Source: JAUILH01 sp964230215 | GTDB lineage: Bacteria > Bacteroidota > Bacteroidia > Flavobacteriales_D > JAUILH01 | DNA: 64,000 nucleotides | Reading direction: 5' to 3' | Assembly: GCA_964230215.1 (NCBI GenBank) | Contig: CAXRGQ010000006.1 | Coordinates: 496,001 to 560,000, forward strand | Part shown: positions 42,811 to 51,646 of the stretch, piece after piece | Numbering within the stretch: the first letter of the stretch is position 1 | Layout of the letters: every line of letters begins with the position of its first letter | Program-made: the position numbers and the translations under genes | The notes under the pieces: generated by a model | What the model was told of the DNA's origin: nothing | The model's database searches: none | Seen by the model: the letters and a program-made list of their open reading frames with translations, nothing else

Positions 42811-44082
42811 ATGATAAAGGCAAACAATCCAAATTTAAAATCATGGGTAAATGTAGACGCAGCATCTGATTTCCCAATCCAAAACTTACCATTCGGAATT
42901 TATTCAACACTTAATAAATCTGCTAGAGTTGGTGTAGCTATTGGTGATATGATTTTGGATTTAGCCGAATTACATGCATTAGGATATTTATCCGATCTAG
43001 GCTTTACATCTACTGACTTTTCATCATCTACTCTCAACTCAATGATGATGCACGGTAAGCAAGCAACTAGAAACCTAAGAAACAGATTATCGGATCTTTT
43101 GGAAGAAGGGAATAAGGAATTACAGGGAAATAACGACCATGTATCAAGAGTTCTCGACCTACAAGCAGATGCTACTATGCACATGCCTGTAAAGGTTGGT
43201 GATTACACTGATTTCTATTCAAGTGAGCAGCATGCCTATAATGTTGGATGTATGTTTAGAGACCCTAACAACGCCTTACTTCCGAATTGGAAACATATAC
43301 CAGTTGGTTACCATGGTAGAGCATCATCTATTGTTATTAGCGGAACGCCTATTCACCGTCCAAAAGGTCAACAAAAACCAAATGATGACGAACCACCGGT
43401 TTTCGGTCCTTGTAAGCTATTGGATTTCGAATTGGAAATGGCTTTTGTTACTTATGAGGGGAAACCTCTAGGTGAATCAATATCGACCAAAGAAGCAGAT
43501 GACTACATTTTTGGAATGTGCATTTTTAATGACTGGTCTGCAAGAGACATACAGAAGTGGGAATATGTTCCACTAGGTCCATTTTTAGCGAAAAATTTTG
43601 CTTCTAGTGTGTCACCATGGATTGTAACATTGGATGCTCTAGAACCATTTAGAGTTGCTGGCCCGGTGCAGGACCCCAAAGTTCTACCATACCTAGAATA
43701 CGAAGGAAACAAGCACATCAACATTGATATTGAAGTAGGCATACAACCTGAAAACTCAGAAGAAAAAGTGGTAGCTAGATCTAATTACAGACACATGTAT
43801 TGGAACATGAATCAACAACTAGCGCACCATACAGTAAATGGTTGTGACATTCATGCTGGCGATATGATGGCGTCAGGAACGATTTCTGGTGCTGAAGAAG
43901 GCAGTTATGGTTCTATGCTTGAAATATCATGGAAGGGAACAAAACCAGTGGCAATGCCTGATGGTTCGGAAAGAAAGTTTATCTTAGATAATGATACGGT
44001 TATAATGAGAGGGGCTTGTGTAGCAGACGGTTACAGAGTTGGTTTTGGTGAAGTTAGAACCAAAGTATTACCTACAAAATAA
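42811..44082 (+). CDS. fahA: Fumarylacetoacetase
   Basis: 423 residues. Last step of tyrosine/phenylalanine degradation: hydrolysis of fumarylacetoacetate to fumarate and acetoacetate. SWVNVDAASDFPIQNLPFGI is the family N-terminus, so the ATG at 42811 is chosen over one 16 codons upstream. The catalytic region has YTDFYSSEQHAYNVGCMFRD, GYHGRASSIV and metal residues in LLDFELEMAF and IFNDWSARDIQKWEY. No other tyrosine-degradation gene is close. It is followed seven bases later by a lipoprotein gene. Confidence 0.95.
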   Translation: MIKANNPNLKSWVNVDAASDFPIQNLPFGIYSTLNKSARVGVAIGDMILDLAELHALGYLSDLGFTSTDFSSSTLNSMMMHGKQATRNLRNRLSDLLEEGNKELQGNNDHVSRVLDLQADATMHMPVKVGDYTDFYSSEQHAYNVGCMFRDPNNALLPNWKHIPVGYHGRASSIVISGTPIHRPKGQQKPNDDEPPVFGPCKLLDFELEMAFVTYEGKPLGESISTKEADDYIFGMCIFNDWSARDIQKWEYVPLGPFLAKNFASSVSPWIVTLDALEPFRVAGPVQDPKVLPYLEYEGNKHINIDIEVGIQPENSEEKVVARSNYRHMYWNMNQQLAHHTVNGCDIHAGDMMASGTISGAEEGSYGSMLEISWKGTKPVAMPDGSERKFILDNDTVIMRGACVADGYRVGFGEVRTKVLPTK

Positions 44083-44089
44083 TAAGACT

Positions 44090-44746
44090 ATGAAAACACT
44101 ACCAAAAATATTGGCTTTCGCTTTAATAGGAACTTTAGGCTTTGCAGCTTGTTCTGGTGACGATAAAGACGATTCGAAAGACAGTTCAAAAACGACAAAA
44201 GACAGTGAAGTTGATTCTAGTGATGTTGACTCAACGTTAGCTGATACATTAAATATGGACACTGCCACTGTTGAAGAGGATAGTGTTGTTGTTCCTAAAG
44301 AAGTACTTGGACAAGAAGACAAAGCACAAGCGGCTAGTGCTAAAAAGAAGATGTACAACCTATCCGAACATTCTAATGGCTTGTACAACATTTCGATGGA
44401 GCTTCCAGTAGGTTCTAAGTTTGAATGGGATAGTGATTTCGAAGAGATTAAAATCACCTTTGGAAGCGACTTTGTAATTCTAGTTAGTGAAGCATTTGAG
44501 TCTGTGTCGGAAATTAAATCTAAAATGGGAAATAGCCTGCATAACCAACATTTGGGCTATATAAAGGATGAACCAAACGGATTTATTAGAAAATTCAAGG
44601 CCTCTGGTATCGAAACACACGGCGTGTATTATGGTATTAATGATGGTGACACCGATATCTTAATAACAAGTTCTCCAAGTAGAGCCTACTCATCTAGTGA
44701 GATCATGGAGGTTTGGAAAGCGTGTAAGACTAGTGTTAAGAATTAG
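44090..44746 (+). CDS. Probable lipoprotein with acidic linker
   Basis: 218 residues. A signal peptide ends in a lipobox, GTLGFAAC, followed by GDDKDDSKD and an Asp/Ser/Thr-rich low-complexity region to about residue 75. The remaining ~140 residues form a globular part (YNISMELPVGSKFEWDSDFE, HGVYYGINDGDTDILI) that I do not recognise. The Asp-rich start after the lipid cysteine may favour export to the outer membrane surface, as proposed for Bacteroidota lipoproteins with acidic +2 residues. It starts seven bases after fahA and is probably co-transcribed. Function unknown. Confidence 0.7.
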   Translation: MKTLPKILAFALIGTLGFAACSGDDKDDSKDSSKTTKDSEVDSSDVDSTLADTLNMDTATVEEDSVVVPKEVLGQEDKAQAASAKKKMYNLSEHSNGLYNISMELPVGSKFEWDSDFEEIKITFGSDFVILVSEAFESVSEIKSKMGNSLHNQHLGYIKDEPNGFIRKFKASGIETHGVYYGINDGDTDILITSSPSRAYSSSEIMEVWKACKTSVKN

Positions 44747-44792
44747 TCTATCATTCTGCATCTGAATCAAGAGTTTTAGTAACTTAGAAGTA

Positions 44793-47009
44793 ATGGAGGG
44801 GATTGATTTAGAACAAGAGAAGAAGGATATCCTTAATGCTTATAGGGGTTTACTACGTTCGTGGAAAAAAGCGCATACTGCTGAAGATACACGACTCGTT
44901 CGTAAAGCATTTAATGTGGCACTTGACGCCCATTCTGATATGCGCCGTAAATCAGGCGAACCTTATATTTACCACCCCATAGCAGTTGCAAGAATTTGCG
45001 CGGAGGAGATCGGTCTAGGCAAGACATCTATTATTTGCGCACTTCTTCATGATACAGTTGAAGACACCGATATTGCATTGGAAGATATCGAGTCAATGTT
45101 TGGTAAAAAAGTAATGACCATCATTGACGGCTTAACTAAAATGTCTGTATTTGATGGGGCTACTTCTATGCAGGCAGAGAATTTTAGAAAGGTTCTTTTA
45201 ACCTTGTCCAATGATGTTCGCGTTATCCTTATAAAGATTGCGGACAGACTCCACAATATGCGTACACTTGATTCAATGAAGCAAGAAAAACAGTGGAAAA
45301 TTGCTTCTGAAACACAGTTTTTATACGCACCACTAGCACACAGGCTCGGGCTCTATAGCATAAAAAGCGAATTGGAAGATCTGTCCTTAAAGTTTATACA
45401 GCCTGAAGTGTATGAGCAAATAAACCGGAAGTTACAGAAGACAAAAGAAGTAAGAAATCGCTTTATACGCAGCTTCACTAGTCCAATCAAAAAGTCATTA
45501 GATAGCGAAGGACTTAACTATACGATAAAAGGAAGGACCAAGTCAATCTCCAGTATCTGGTCTAAAATTCAGAATAAGAATGTGCCATTTGAGGAGGTAT
45601 ATGATGTATTTGCCATTAGAATCATAGTTGATTCGCCCCCAGAAACAGAAAAAGCAGATTGCTGGAAGGTATATAGTATTGTAACCGACTACTACCAGCC
45701 CAATCCCGATAGATTAAGAGACTGGATATCTATTCCAAAGGCCAATGGTTATGAGTCTTTACACACTACTGTAATGTCGCCTACCGGTCAGTGGGTAGAG
45801 GTGCAAATTAGAACTAGCAGAATGGATGAGTTGGCAGAAAAGGGTTATGCCTCTCATTTTAGATACAAAGAGCACAATAAGCTAGATACTAAACTTGATG
45901 CCTGGCTGGGTGAAATTCGAGATTTGCTTGAAAACCCTGAGTCCAATGCGCTTGAATTTATCGACGAATTCAAACTAAACTTATTTACGGACGAGATTTA
46001 CATCTTTACACCAAAAGGTGAGTTAAAAATTCTTCCAAAAGGCGCAACTGCACTTGATTTCGCATTTGATATTCACACTAAAGTCGGCGAAACGTGTATT
46101 GGCGCGAAAGTCAATAACAAGCTAGTCCCACTAAGTCATGAATTAAAAAGTGGTGACCAGATTGAAATCCTCACCAGTAAAAAACAAACCCCTAAAGAGG
46201 ATTGGCTACAATATGTTGTAACGGCAAGAGCGCGTCAAAAAATAAAATATGCACTTAAAGAAGAAAAACGACAGTTTGCCGAGCTTGGTAAAGAAACGCT
46301 CATGCGTAAGCTTCAGCATTACAACGCTCATTTTAATAGCCAAAACAATAGTACACTAGAGAAGTTTTATAAGGTACCCTCTACTTTAGAACTATACTAT
46401 CGAATTGCCAAGGGCTCGATAGATTTAAGTCTAATTAAGTCATTGGACGTAACAGGAGGTATCATTACGATTCCAAACAAACTTCAAGAAGGAAAAGCTA
46501 AGCCAAGCGAATCAGAAAAATCAGATAGTACTCCGAACAAATCCGACACACTAATCATTGGGGAGCAGTTTAATGACATGGATTATACGCTTGCTAAATG
46601 CTGCTCACCTATCCCAGGCGATAAAGTCTTTGGGTTTATTACAGTTAGTGATGGCATTAAAGTCCACCGTCAAAACTGTCCCAATGCGCAACAATTACTA
46701 AGTAAGTATGCATATCGAGTTATACGGGCAAGATGGAAAGGTGAAGAGATTAGCGAGTTCACGGCTAAATTAAAGTTTGATGGTATAGATAATGTGGGTA
46801 TTGTTCGAAACGTAACTGGCATTGTATCAGAGGCCATGAATATAAACATGCGCTCTATATCATTCGAATCTAAAGACGGTACATTCCACGGTCAAATAGA
46901 GGTTCTGGTTTATGGAACAGATCACCTAGACGAGCTCATTAGAAATCTTGAACAAGTAAATGGAATAAATTCCGTTGAAAGAGAGATTGGGTTTATAAGT
47001 ACTGAGTAA
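44793..47009 (+). CDS. (p)ppGpp synthetase/hydrolase, RelA/SpoT family
   Basis: 738 residues with full Rel architecture: HD hydrolase domain ~50-200 (EPYIYHPIAVARICAEE, CALLHDTVEDT), synthetase domain ~240-370 (RTKSISSIWSKIQ, DVFAIRIIVD, PKANGYESLHTTVM, VEVQIRTSRMDELAEKGYA), TGS ~400-465 (EIYIFTPKGELKILPKGA), a zinc-finger/helical part with KCCSPIPGD, and a C-terminal ACT domain. Both catalytic centres look intact, so it is expected to be a bifunctional Rel/SpoT that sets stringent-response levels. ATG start. Convergent with the DUF6438 gene, whose stop is immediately adjacent. Confidence 0.95.
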   Translation: MEGIDLEQEKKDILNAYRGLLRSWKKAHTAEDTRLVRKAFNVALDAHSDMRRKSGEPYIYHPIAVARICAEEIGLGKTSIICALLHDTVEDTDIALEDIESMFGKKVMTIIDGLTKMSVFDGATSMQAENFRKVLLTLSNDVRVILIKIADRLHNMRTLDSMKQEKQWKIASETQFLYAPLAHRLGLYSIKSELEDLSLKFIQPEVYEQINRKLQKTKEVRNRFIRSFTSPIKKSLDSEGLNYTIKGRTKSISSIWSKIQNKNVPFEEVYDVFAIRIIVDSPPETEKADCWKVYSIVTDYYQPNPDRLRDWISIPKANGYESLHTTVMSPTGQWVEVQIRTSRMDELAEKGYASHFRYKEHNKLDTKLDAWLGEIRDLLENPESNALEFIDEFKLNLFTDEIYIFTPKGELKILPKGATALDFAFDIHTKVGETCIGAKVNNKLVPLSHELKSGDQIEILTSKKQTPKEDWLQYVVTARARQKIKYALKEEKRQFAELGKETLMRKLQHYNAHFNSQNNSTLEKFYKVPSTLELYYRIAKGSIDLSLIKSLDVTGGIITIPNKLQEGKAKPSESEKSDSTPNKSDTLIIGEQFNDMDYTLAKCCSPIPGDKVFGFITVSDGIKVHRQNCPNAQQLLSKYAYRVIRARWKGEEISEFTAKLKFDGIDNVGIVRNVTGIVSEAMNINMRSISFESKDGTFHGQIEVLVYGTDHLDELIRNLEQVNGINSVEREIGFISTE

Positions 47010-47501
47010 TTAGTATTGCTCAGTTGACTCCACCTTAGTCCACGTATAATTATCGATAAGTCTGTGAATCTTGTTTTCGAGACTCATTAATTTAGCGGGA
47101 GCGCCTCTGTTCTTATTATCTATGCTAATTTCTCTACCGTTGAGTTTAACATGAATAAAGCTGCTTGGTTTGTCCGTTATGCCACTACGATACTCAGATT
47201 CCATAGAGAACAAATCAATGTCCATAATTATCTGAGCAATGGCTTCCTTATCTTCAAGCTTTAATTTAGACTCATACGCTCCGATATATTCTATGTTCTT
47301 CTTTCCTTCTAAATGAAGTGTTCCGTCTTTTGATAAGCTCATTGAGTATTCAGGACAATGCCCAAAACACATATCTCTTCGATAATCAAATTCTAACTCC
47401 GTTGTCTCATCCGTTGCTACTGGGTCGTTCTCGACCGCAGTCTGTTTAGTTTTACAGCTATAAGAGCCTAATAGAATTAAAAACATTAGTAGTGGTCTCA
47501 T
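47010..47501 (-). CDS. DUF6438-type lipoprotein
   Basis: 163 residues. A signal peptide with lipobox LGSYSC is followed by a linker and FDYRRDMCFGHCPEYSMSLS, the CFGxCPxY pattern I associate with DUF6438, then DGTLHLEGKKNIEYIGAYESKL. Short beta-rich domain, probably anchored in the outer membrane or periplasmic face. No enzymatic residues are evident beyond the two conserved cysteines. It lies between a convergent rel gene and a same-strand yidC 27 bases downstream, and could be the first gene on a transcript with... yidC is upstream on this strand, so it follows yidC. Role unknown. Confidence 0.72.
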   Translation of the reverse strand: MRPLLMFLILLGSYSCKTKQTAVENDPVATDETTELEFDYRRDMCFGHCPEYSMSLSKDGTLHLEGKKNIEYIGAYESKLKLEDKEAIAQIIMDIDLFSMESEYRSGITDKPSSFIHVKLNGREISIDNKNRGAPAKLMSLENKIHRLIDNYTWTKVESTEQY

Positions 47502-47528
47502 GTCAGTATACTGGCAACAATTACGCCA

Positions 47529-49535
47529 CTATTTTTTATTGCGTTGCGCCTGTTGTCTTTGCATATCTTCCAATCTCTGCTGGAACCTAGACTTCTTCTT
47601 AGGCTTCTTCTTGTTTTCTTGTAATTGCTTTAAGAGTTTGTCTTCATCAATAAAGTATTTCTTAATGATGAACATTACAGCCATACTCAAAACACTTGAC
47701 AAGAAATAGTAATAACTAAGCCCTGCAGAATATCTGTTAAAGAAGAATATCATCATAATTGGGAACAAGTACATGATAAACTTCATATTCGGCATTCCAG
47801 GTTGTGTTGGCGTCATCTGCGTCATATTAACACGCGTGTATGCCAGCGTTGCACCAGCCATCAAAAGGGTAAATAAACTCACATGATTACCGTAGAAATC
47901 ACTTAGTATTGGAATGTGCTGGTTCCAGCTAAAAATCGCATCAAATGACGATAGGTCATCTGCCCATAAGAATGATTCCTGTCTCAATTCAACCAGAGTA
48001 GGAACTAATCGGAACATTGCAAATAGGATAGGCATCTGAATTAACATAGGTAAACAACCCGCCATAGGATTTACTCCAGTCGATCGATACAGCGCCATTG
48101 TTTCCTGCTGCTTCTTCATAGCATCCTTAGGGTCAGGATATTTTTTAGCCAATTCTTCAATCTCTGGCTTTAGAAGCTTCATTTTTGCACTTGAACGATA
48201 GTTTCTGAAAACAAGTGGCATTGTAATCAACCTTACTATTATCGTCATTAAGAAAATGATAAGACCTTGTCCTAGTCCCATCCCATCAAGTGACTGGTAT
48301 AAAGGCAAGAAGAAATTTCTATTGATCCATCCAAAGATTTTCCATCCATGGTTAACCAATTTATGCATACCAATATCGTAGGTTTCAAGGTAAGCTAAAT
48401 CATTAGGCCCCAAGTACCAAGTGTATTCAGTTTCTGTGTTTGCACTTACACCGGGACTCTCAATTTCAGCACTATACTTCTTAATATATGGGCTAGATTC
48501 ATCCTCAATCACATAATGAGCGATCTCTCCTCCCCTCTCAAAGTTTCCATTCGGAATTAACACCGCTGAGAAAAAGCTCTGTTTGAAAGCCAACCAATCC
48601 AATGATGCTTCAATTTCATCATCATCATCAGTTCCTTCAGTTAGATAATCTCTTGTTTCTTCAGAGTACTTATAGAATACACCAGCAACTTGGTTCTCCT
48701 GCCATCTACTCTTTTCGTTTTGTAAGGCTTTCATCTCCCACTCTAGTGTCTCAAAATCCGTTGATGGAGATAAATTATATGATCTGATTTTTTGGCTTAA
48801 CTCATACTTGTCGTCTAAGACATAAGCAATTTCTATGTAGCCGCCTTTTTGATTTTCTGCACGAAGAACAAGTTCATTTTCTGACACATCTCCGACAGGT
48901 GTAAAGTATAAGTCGTCAGTCCAGAAGTCAATAGCATTGTCACCATTAAAGTCAACTATGTTAAACGCAAATCGGTTAGTTGAATCTATCAGAATATATG
49001 GATTTTCATCAACCGCATTTCCCTCATGATAATTAAAGTAGGATGTAAATCCTTTTAGTTCCGCCTTTCTAATCTGCGCTCCTTTGGACGCGAACTCAAT
49101 TCTGATTTTTTCATTCTCCAACACATAGATATCGTCAGAGCCTTCAAGATTCACATAGAAATCACCATAATCTTTGGCTAATTGATTTGTCTCTTCTTTC
49201 TCCTCTTTCGCACCGATTAACTTTGTGTATTCGCTCGAAATAACTGAATCAATTTGAGTTGAATCTATATTGGCAATTAGGGCAGAGTCATTAAGCACAA
49301 GGGATTGAGCCTTTTCATAGTAAATACTATCTATTTCTGTGACATTATCTGCGATGGGTTCTTCAACATCCAGAGTATCCTCTGCAGTTTCTTCTGAAAC
49401 TTGTACTTCCTTCTTCTGCTTTTTCTTACCGTCTTTGTCTGAATCTGCTTCCTCTTCGTCAGGTTTATTAAACAAGCTAAAGCCAATCATTATGGCTGCA
49501 ATTAAAACAAGCCCTAGTATCGAACGTTTATCCAT
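47529..49535 (-). CDS. yidC: Membrane protein insertase YidC
   Basis: 668 residues. N-terminal helix (RSILGLVLIAAIMIGFSLF), an acidic linker, a large periplasmic beta-domain (~130-400), then the insertase core with five helices: FFLPLYQSLDGMGLGQGLII, MPLVFRNYRSSAKMKLLKPE (the hydrophilic-groove arginine is in this area), GCLPMLIQMPILFAMFRLV. The C-terminus is very basic (KKKPKKKSRFQQRLEDM), which can bind ribosomes. ATG at 49535 is preferred to a TTG eight codons upstream. A TATCTTTG box lies about 60 bases upstream. Followed by the DUF6438 gene. Confidence 0.95.
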   Translation of the reverse strand: MDKRSILGLVLIAAIMIGFSLFNKPDEEEADSDKDGKKKQKKEVQVSEETAEDTLDVEEPIADNVTEIDSIYYEKAQSLVLNDSALIANIDSTQIDSVISSEYTKLIGAKEEKEETNQLAKDYGDFYVNLEGSDDIYVLENEKIRIEFASKGAQIRKAELKGFTSYFNYHEGNAVDENPYILIDSTNRFAFNIVDFNGDNAIDFWTDDLYFTPVGDVSENELVLRAENQKGGYIEIAYVLDDKYELSQKIRSYNLSPSTDFETLEWEMKALQNEKSRWQENQVAGVFYKYSEETRDYLTEGTDDDDEIEASLDWLAFKQSFFSAVLIPNGNFERGGEIAHYVIEDESSPYIKKYSAEIESPGVSANTETEYTWYLGPNDLAYLETYDIGMHKLVNHGWKIFGWINRNFFLPLYQSLDGMGLGQGLIIFLMTIIVRLITMPLVFRNYRSSAKMKLLKPEIEELAKKYPDPKDAMKKQQETMALYRSTGVNPMAGCLPMLIQMPILFAMFRLVPTLVELRQESFLWADDLSSFDAIFSWNQHIPILSDFYGNHVSLFTLLMAGATLAYTRVNMTQMTPTQPGMPNMKFIMYLFPIMMIFFFNRYSAGLSYYYFLSSVLSMAVMFIIKKYFIDEDKLLKQLQENKKKPKKKSRFQQRLEDMQRQQAQRNKK

Positions 49536-49596
49536 AGTACTCTTCTTAGTCACTGACAATCAATAATCAGTGCATATCCTCATAAAAATTAGAGGG

Positions 49597-49604
49597 CAAA
49601 GATA
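49597..49604 (-). promoter_or_regulatory. Possible -7 element TATCTTTG of yidC
   Basis: A full TAnnTTTG match on the minus strand, 62-69 bases upstream of the yidC ATG, in the 124-base gap after pyrG. No TTG is found at the -33 distance, so support is partial. Confidence 0.35.
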
Positions 49605-49659
49605 CTTTTTAAATTCGTATTCTCATAGGTGATTAGGCATTAAAGCCCAATGGGTAGAA

Positions 49660-51282
49660 CTAGTTGTTGACAAGCATTGAAACTTTCAAACTAGCTTTTA
49701 CGAAATTGACGAATAAAGGATGAGGATTATCCACTGTAGACTTATACTCAGGGTGGAATTGCACACCAACAAACCAAGGATGATCTTTAATCTCTACAAT
49801 TTCTACCAATCCTTTATCTGGGTTAATTCCAGTAGCCACCATTCCGTTGTCTTCAAAATCAGACAGGTATTCGTTATTAAACTCATATCTATGTCTGTGA
49901 CGCTCACTGATATTTTCTTTGTTGTAAACTTCATAGGCATTTGTCCCTTCAGTTAGTCTACAAGGGTACGCGCCTAGTCGCATGGTACCTCCCATATCAG
50001 TTATATCCTCCTGTTCTTTCATTAGGTGAATTACAGGATGATTAGTGTCTTTATTAATCTCTACTGTATGCGCATCTTCCCAACCCAGTACGTTTCTAGC
50101 ATATTCGATTACCGCACACTGCATACCTAAACAAATTCCTAAAAATGGAACTTTATTTTCTCTGGCGTATCGAACCGCTCTAATCTTCCCCTCAATCCCT
50201 CTGGTTCCAAAGCCCGGTGCAACAAGTATTCCTGCTAGACCTCCAAGTTTTTCGTCTAAATTACCTTCATCCAGGGTTTCAGAATGTATCCATTCCAAAT
50301 CAACTTCACATCCATTTGATGCACCCGCATGAATAAATGCCTCTGCAATGGATTTATATGAATCTTTTAACTCAACATACTTTCCAATAAGTCCAATTCT
50401 AACCGTATTGGATGGATTTTTCAGTTTAGAAACAAAAGACTTCCAATTACTAATATCAGGCTCACCATTTACTGGCATGTGTAGCTTCTTAAGAACTACT
50501 TCATCCAGTTTTTCATCCTGCATCATAAGAGGCACATCATAAATAGTAGATGCATCTCTCGATTCGATCACCGCATTTGGCATTACATTACAAAACTTAG
50601 CGATTTTCTCCTTAAGATCATCACCCAATTCGTGCTCCGTTCTACAAACCAATACATGAGGTTGAACACCAAGTTCTAAAAGCGCTTTAACTGAGTGCTG
50701 AGTAGGTTTAGTCTTAAGCTCACCTGCAGCAGATAAATAGGGCACCAATGTTAGATGCACTACCAGGCAGTCGCCTTCTTTTTCCCACAGCATTTGTCTT
50801 ACTGCCTCTACGTATGGTAAAGACTCAATATCTCCCACTGTTCCACCAATCTCAGTGATAACAAACTCATAGGTTCCTTTATTCCCAAGTATTTGGATGC
50901 GTTCTTTAATTTCATCAGTAATGTGCGGTATCACCTGCACTGTCTTACCTAAATAGTCACCACGTCTTTCTTTATCAATAACACTTTGATAAATTCTACC
51001 TGTTGTAACATTATTAGCTTGAGATGTAGGTGTATTTAGGAATCTCTCGTAATGTCCCAAATCTAAATCTGTTTCAGCTCCATCTTCCGTTACGTAACAC
51101 TCGCCATGCTCATAAGGGTTTAACGTTCCTGGATCAACGTTAATGTACGGATCTAATTTTTGAATTGTAACCGAATATCCACGCCCTTGTAGCAGTTTAG
51201 CTAGAGATGCGGAGATAATTCCTTTACCTAGAGATGATGTAACGCCCCCGGTTACAAAGATATATTTGGTAGAATTTGACAT
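49660..51282 (-). CDS. pyrG: CTP synthase
   Basis: 540 residues. Amidoligase domain starts KYIFVTGGVTSSLGKGIISA and has KLDPYINVDPGTLNPYEHGE; the glutaminase domain has FLGICLGMQCAVIEYARNVL with the nucleophile Cys and VQFHPEYKSTVDNPHPLF with the His-Glu pair. It makes CTP from UTP, ATP and glutamine. Length is normal for bacteria. ATG start. Same strand as yidC with 124 bases between; divergent from the trp operon, and its upstream region holds a near-match -7 box TACCTTTA at 51310-51317. Confidence 0.97.
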   Translation of the reverse strand: MSNSTKYIFVTGGVTSSLGKGIISASLAKLLQGRGYSVTIQKLDPYINVDPGTLNPYEHGECYVTEDGAETDLDLGHYERFLNTPTSQANNVTTGRIYQSVIDKERRGDYLGKTVQVIPHITDEIKERIQILGNKGTYEFVITEIGGTVGDIESLPYVEAVRQMLWEKEGDCLVVHLTLVPYLSAAGELKTKPTQHSVKALLELGVQPHVLVCRTEHELGDDLKEKIAKFCNVMPNAVIESRDASTIYDVPLMMQDEKLDEVVLKKLHMPVNGEPDISNWKSFVSKLKNPSNTVRIGLIGKYVELKDSYKSIAEAFIHAGASNGCEVDLEWIHSETLDEGNLDEKLGGLAGILVAPGFGTRGIEGKIRAVRYARENKVPFLGICLGMQCAVIEYARNVLGWEDAHTVEINKDTNHPVIHLMKEQEDITDMGGTMRLGAYPCRLTEGTNAYEVYNKENISERHRHRYEFNNEYLSDFEDNGMVATGINPDKGLVEIVEIKDHPWFVGVQFHPEYKSTVDNPHPLFVNFVKASLKVSMLVNN

Positions 51283-51464
51283 CAGATTCTTTTATTGCAA
51301 CACGGGATGTAAAGGTAGGAAATTATAATGAGGGCTTCACTTTAATGTGGAAAGAATTAATGAACTGTTCATCATAATATTGTTAAATATTTAAAATCAC
51401 TGGTGTCATGCTTGTTCTTTTTCAGGTGTTTATCTTAACTCTTATTTTTTTTCTGCCTGATAAA

Positions 51465-51497
51465 TTTGTTTTTTAAAATATTCTTGCGCTACATTTG
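51465..51497 (+). promoter_or_regulatory. trp operon promoter, TTTG-N21-TACATTTG
   Basis: TTTG at 51465-51468 and TACATTTG at 51490-51497, 21 bases apart, match the Bacteroidota -33/-7 consensus. The expected transcription start is at about 51501-51504, only a few bases before the leader-peptide ATG. This is the best promoter candidate in the 364-base gap between pyrG and trpE; the rest of the gap upstream shows nothing else. Confidence 0.65.
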
Positions 51498-51504
51498 TAG
51501 CTCG

Positions 51505-51564
51505 ATGGAAAGAATGACTCAAAATAATTGGTGGTGGACTTACGCAAGCGAATGGCACGTGTAA
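51505..51564 (+). CDS. trpL: trp leader peptide (attenuator)
   Basis: A 19-codon frame reads MERMTQNNWWWTYASEWHV and then stops. Four of 19 codons are Trp, three of them in a row, which is far above chance and is the hallmark of ribosome-mediated attenuation. It stands right after the promoter and 29 bases before the arms of the terminator hairpin, with trpE 83 bases after its stop. A second ATG (codon 4, preceded by GGAAAGA) could also start it, keeping all Trp codons. When charged tRNA-Trp is scarce the ribosome would stall at the Trp codons and transcription continues into trpE. Confidence 0.85.
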   Translation: MERMTQNNWWWTYASEWHV

Positions 51565-51592
51565 GCATCAATTATTGTATCTAAATAATTCT

Positions 51593-51623
51593 AAAGGCTC
51601 GCTACACGGCGAGCCTTTTTTTT
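51593..51623 (+). terminator. trp attenuator terminator
   Basis: Stem aaaggctcgc / gcgagccttt with loop tacacg and a run of eight T to 51623: a complete rho-independent terminator ahead of trpE. A competing pairing is possible between agcga inside the leader frame (51547-51551) and tcgct in the left arm, and a small aattatt/aataatt hairpin lies between, but the antiterminator is not strong by eye. Confidence 0.82.
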
Positions 51624-51646
51624 ATCCCAATTTTTAAAAAACAACG

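Noticed and set aside
51500..51646. T-box or tryptophan riboswitch upstream of trpE
   Set aside because: No T-box sequence or long structured leader is present; a Trp-rich peptide followed by a terminator explains the region.
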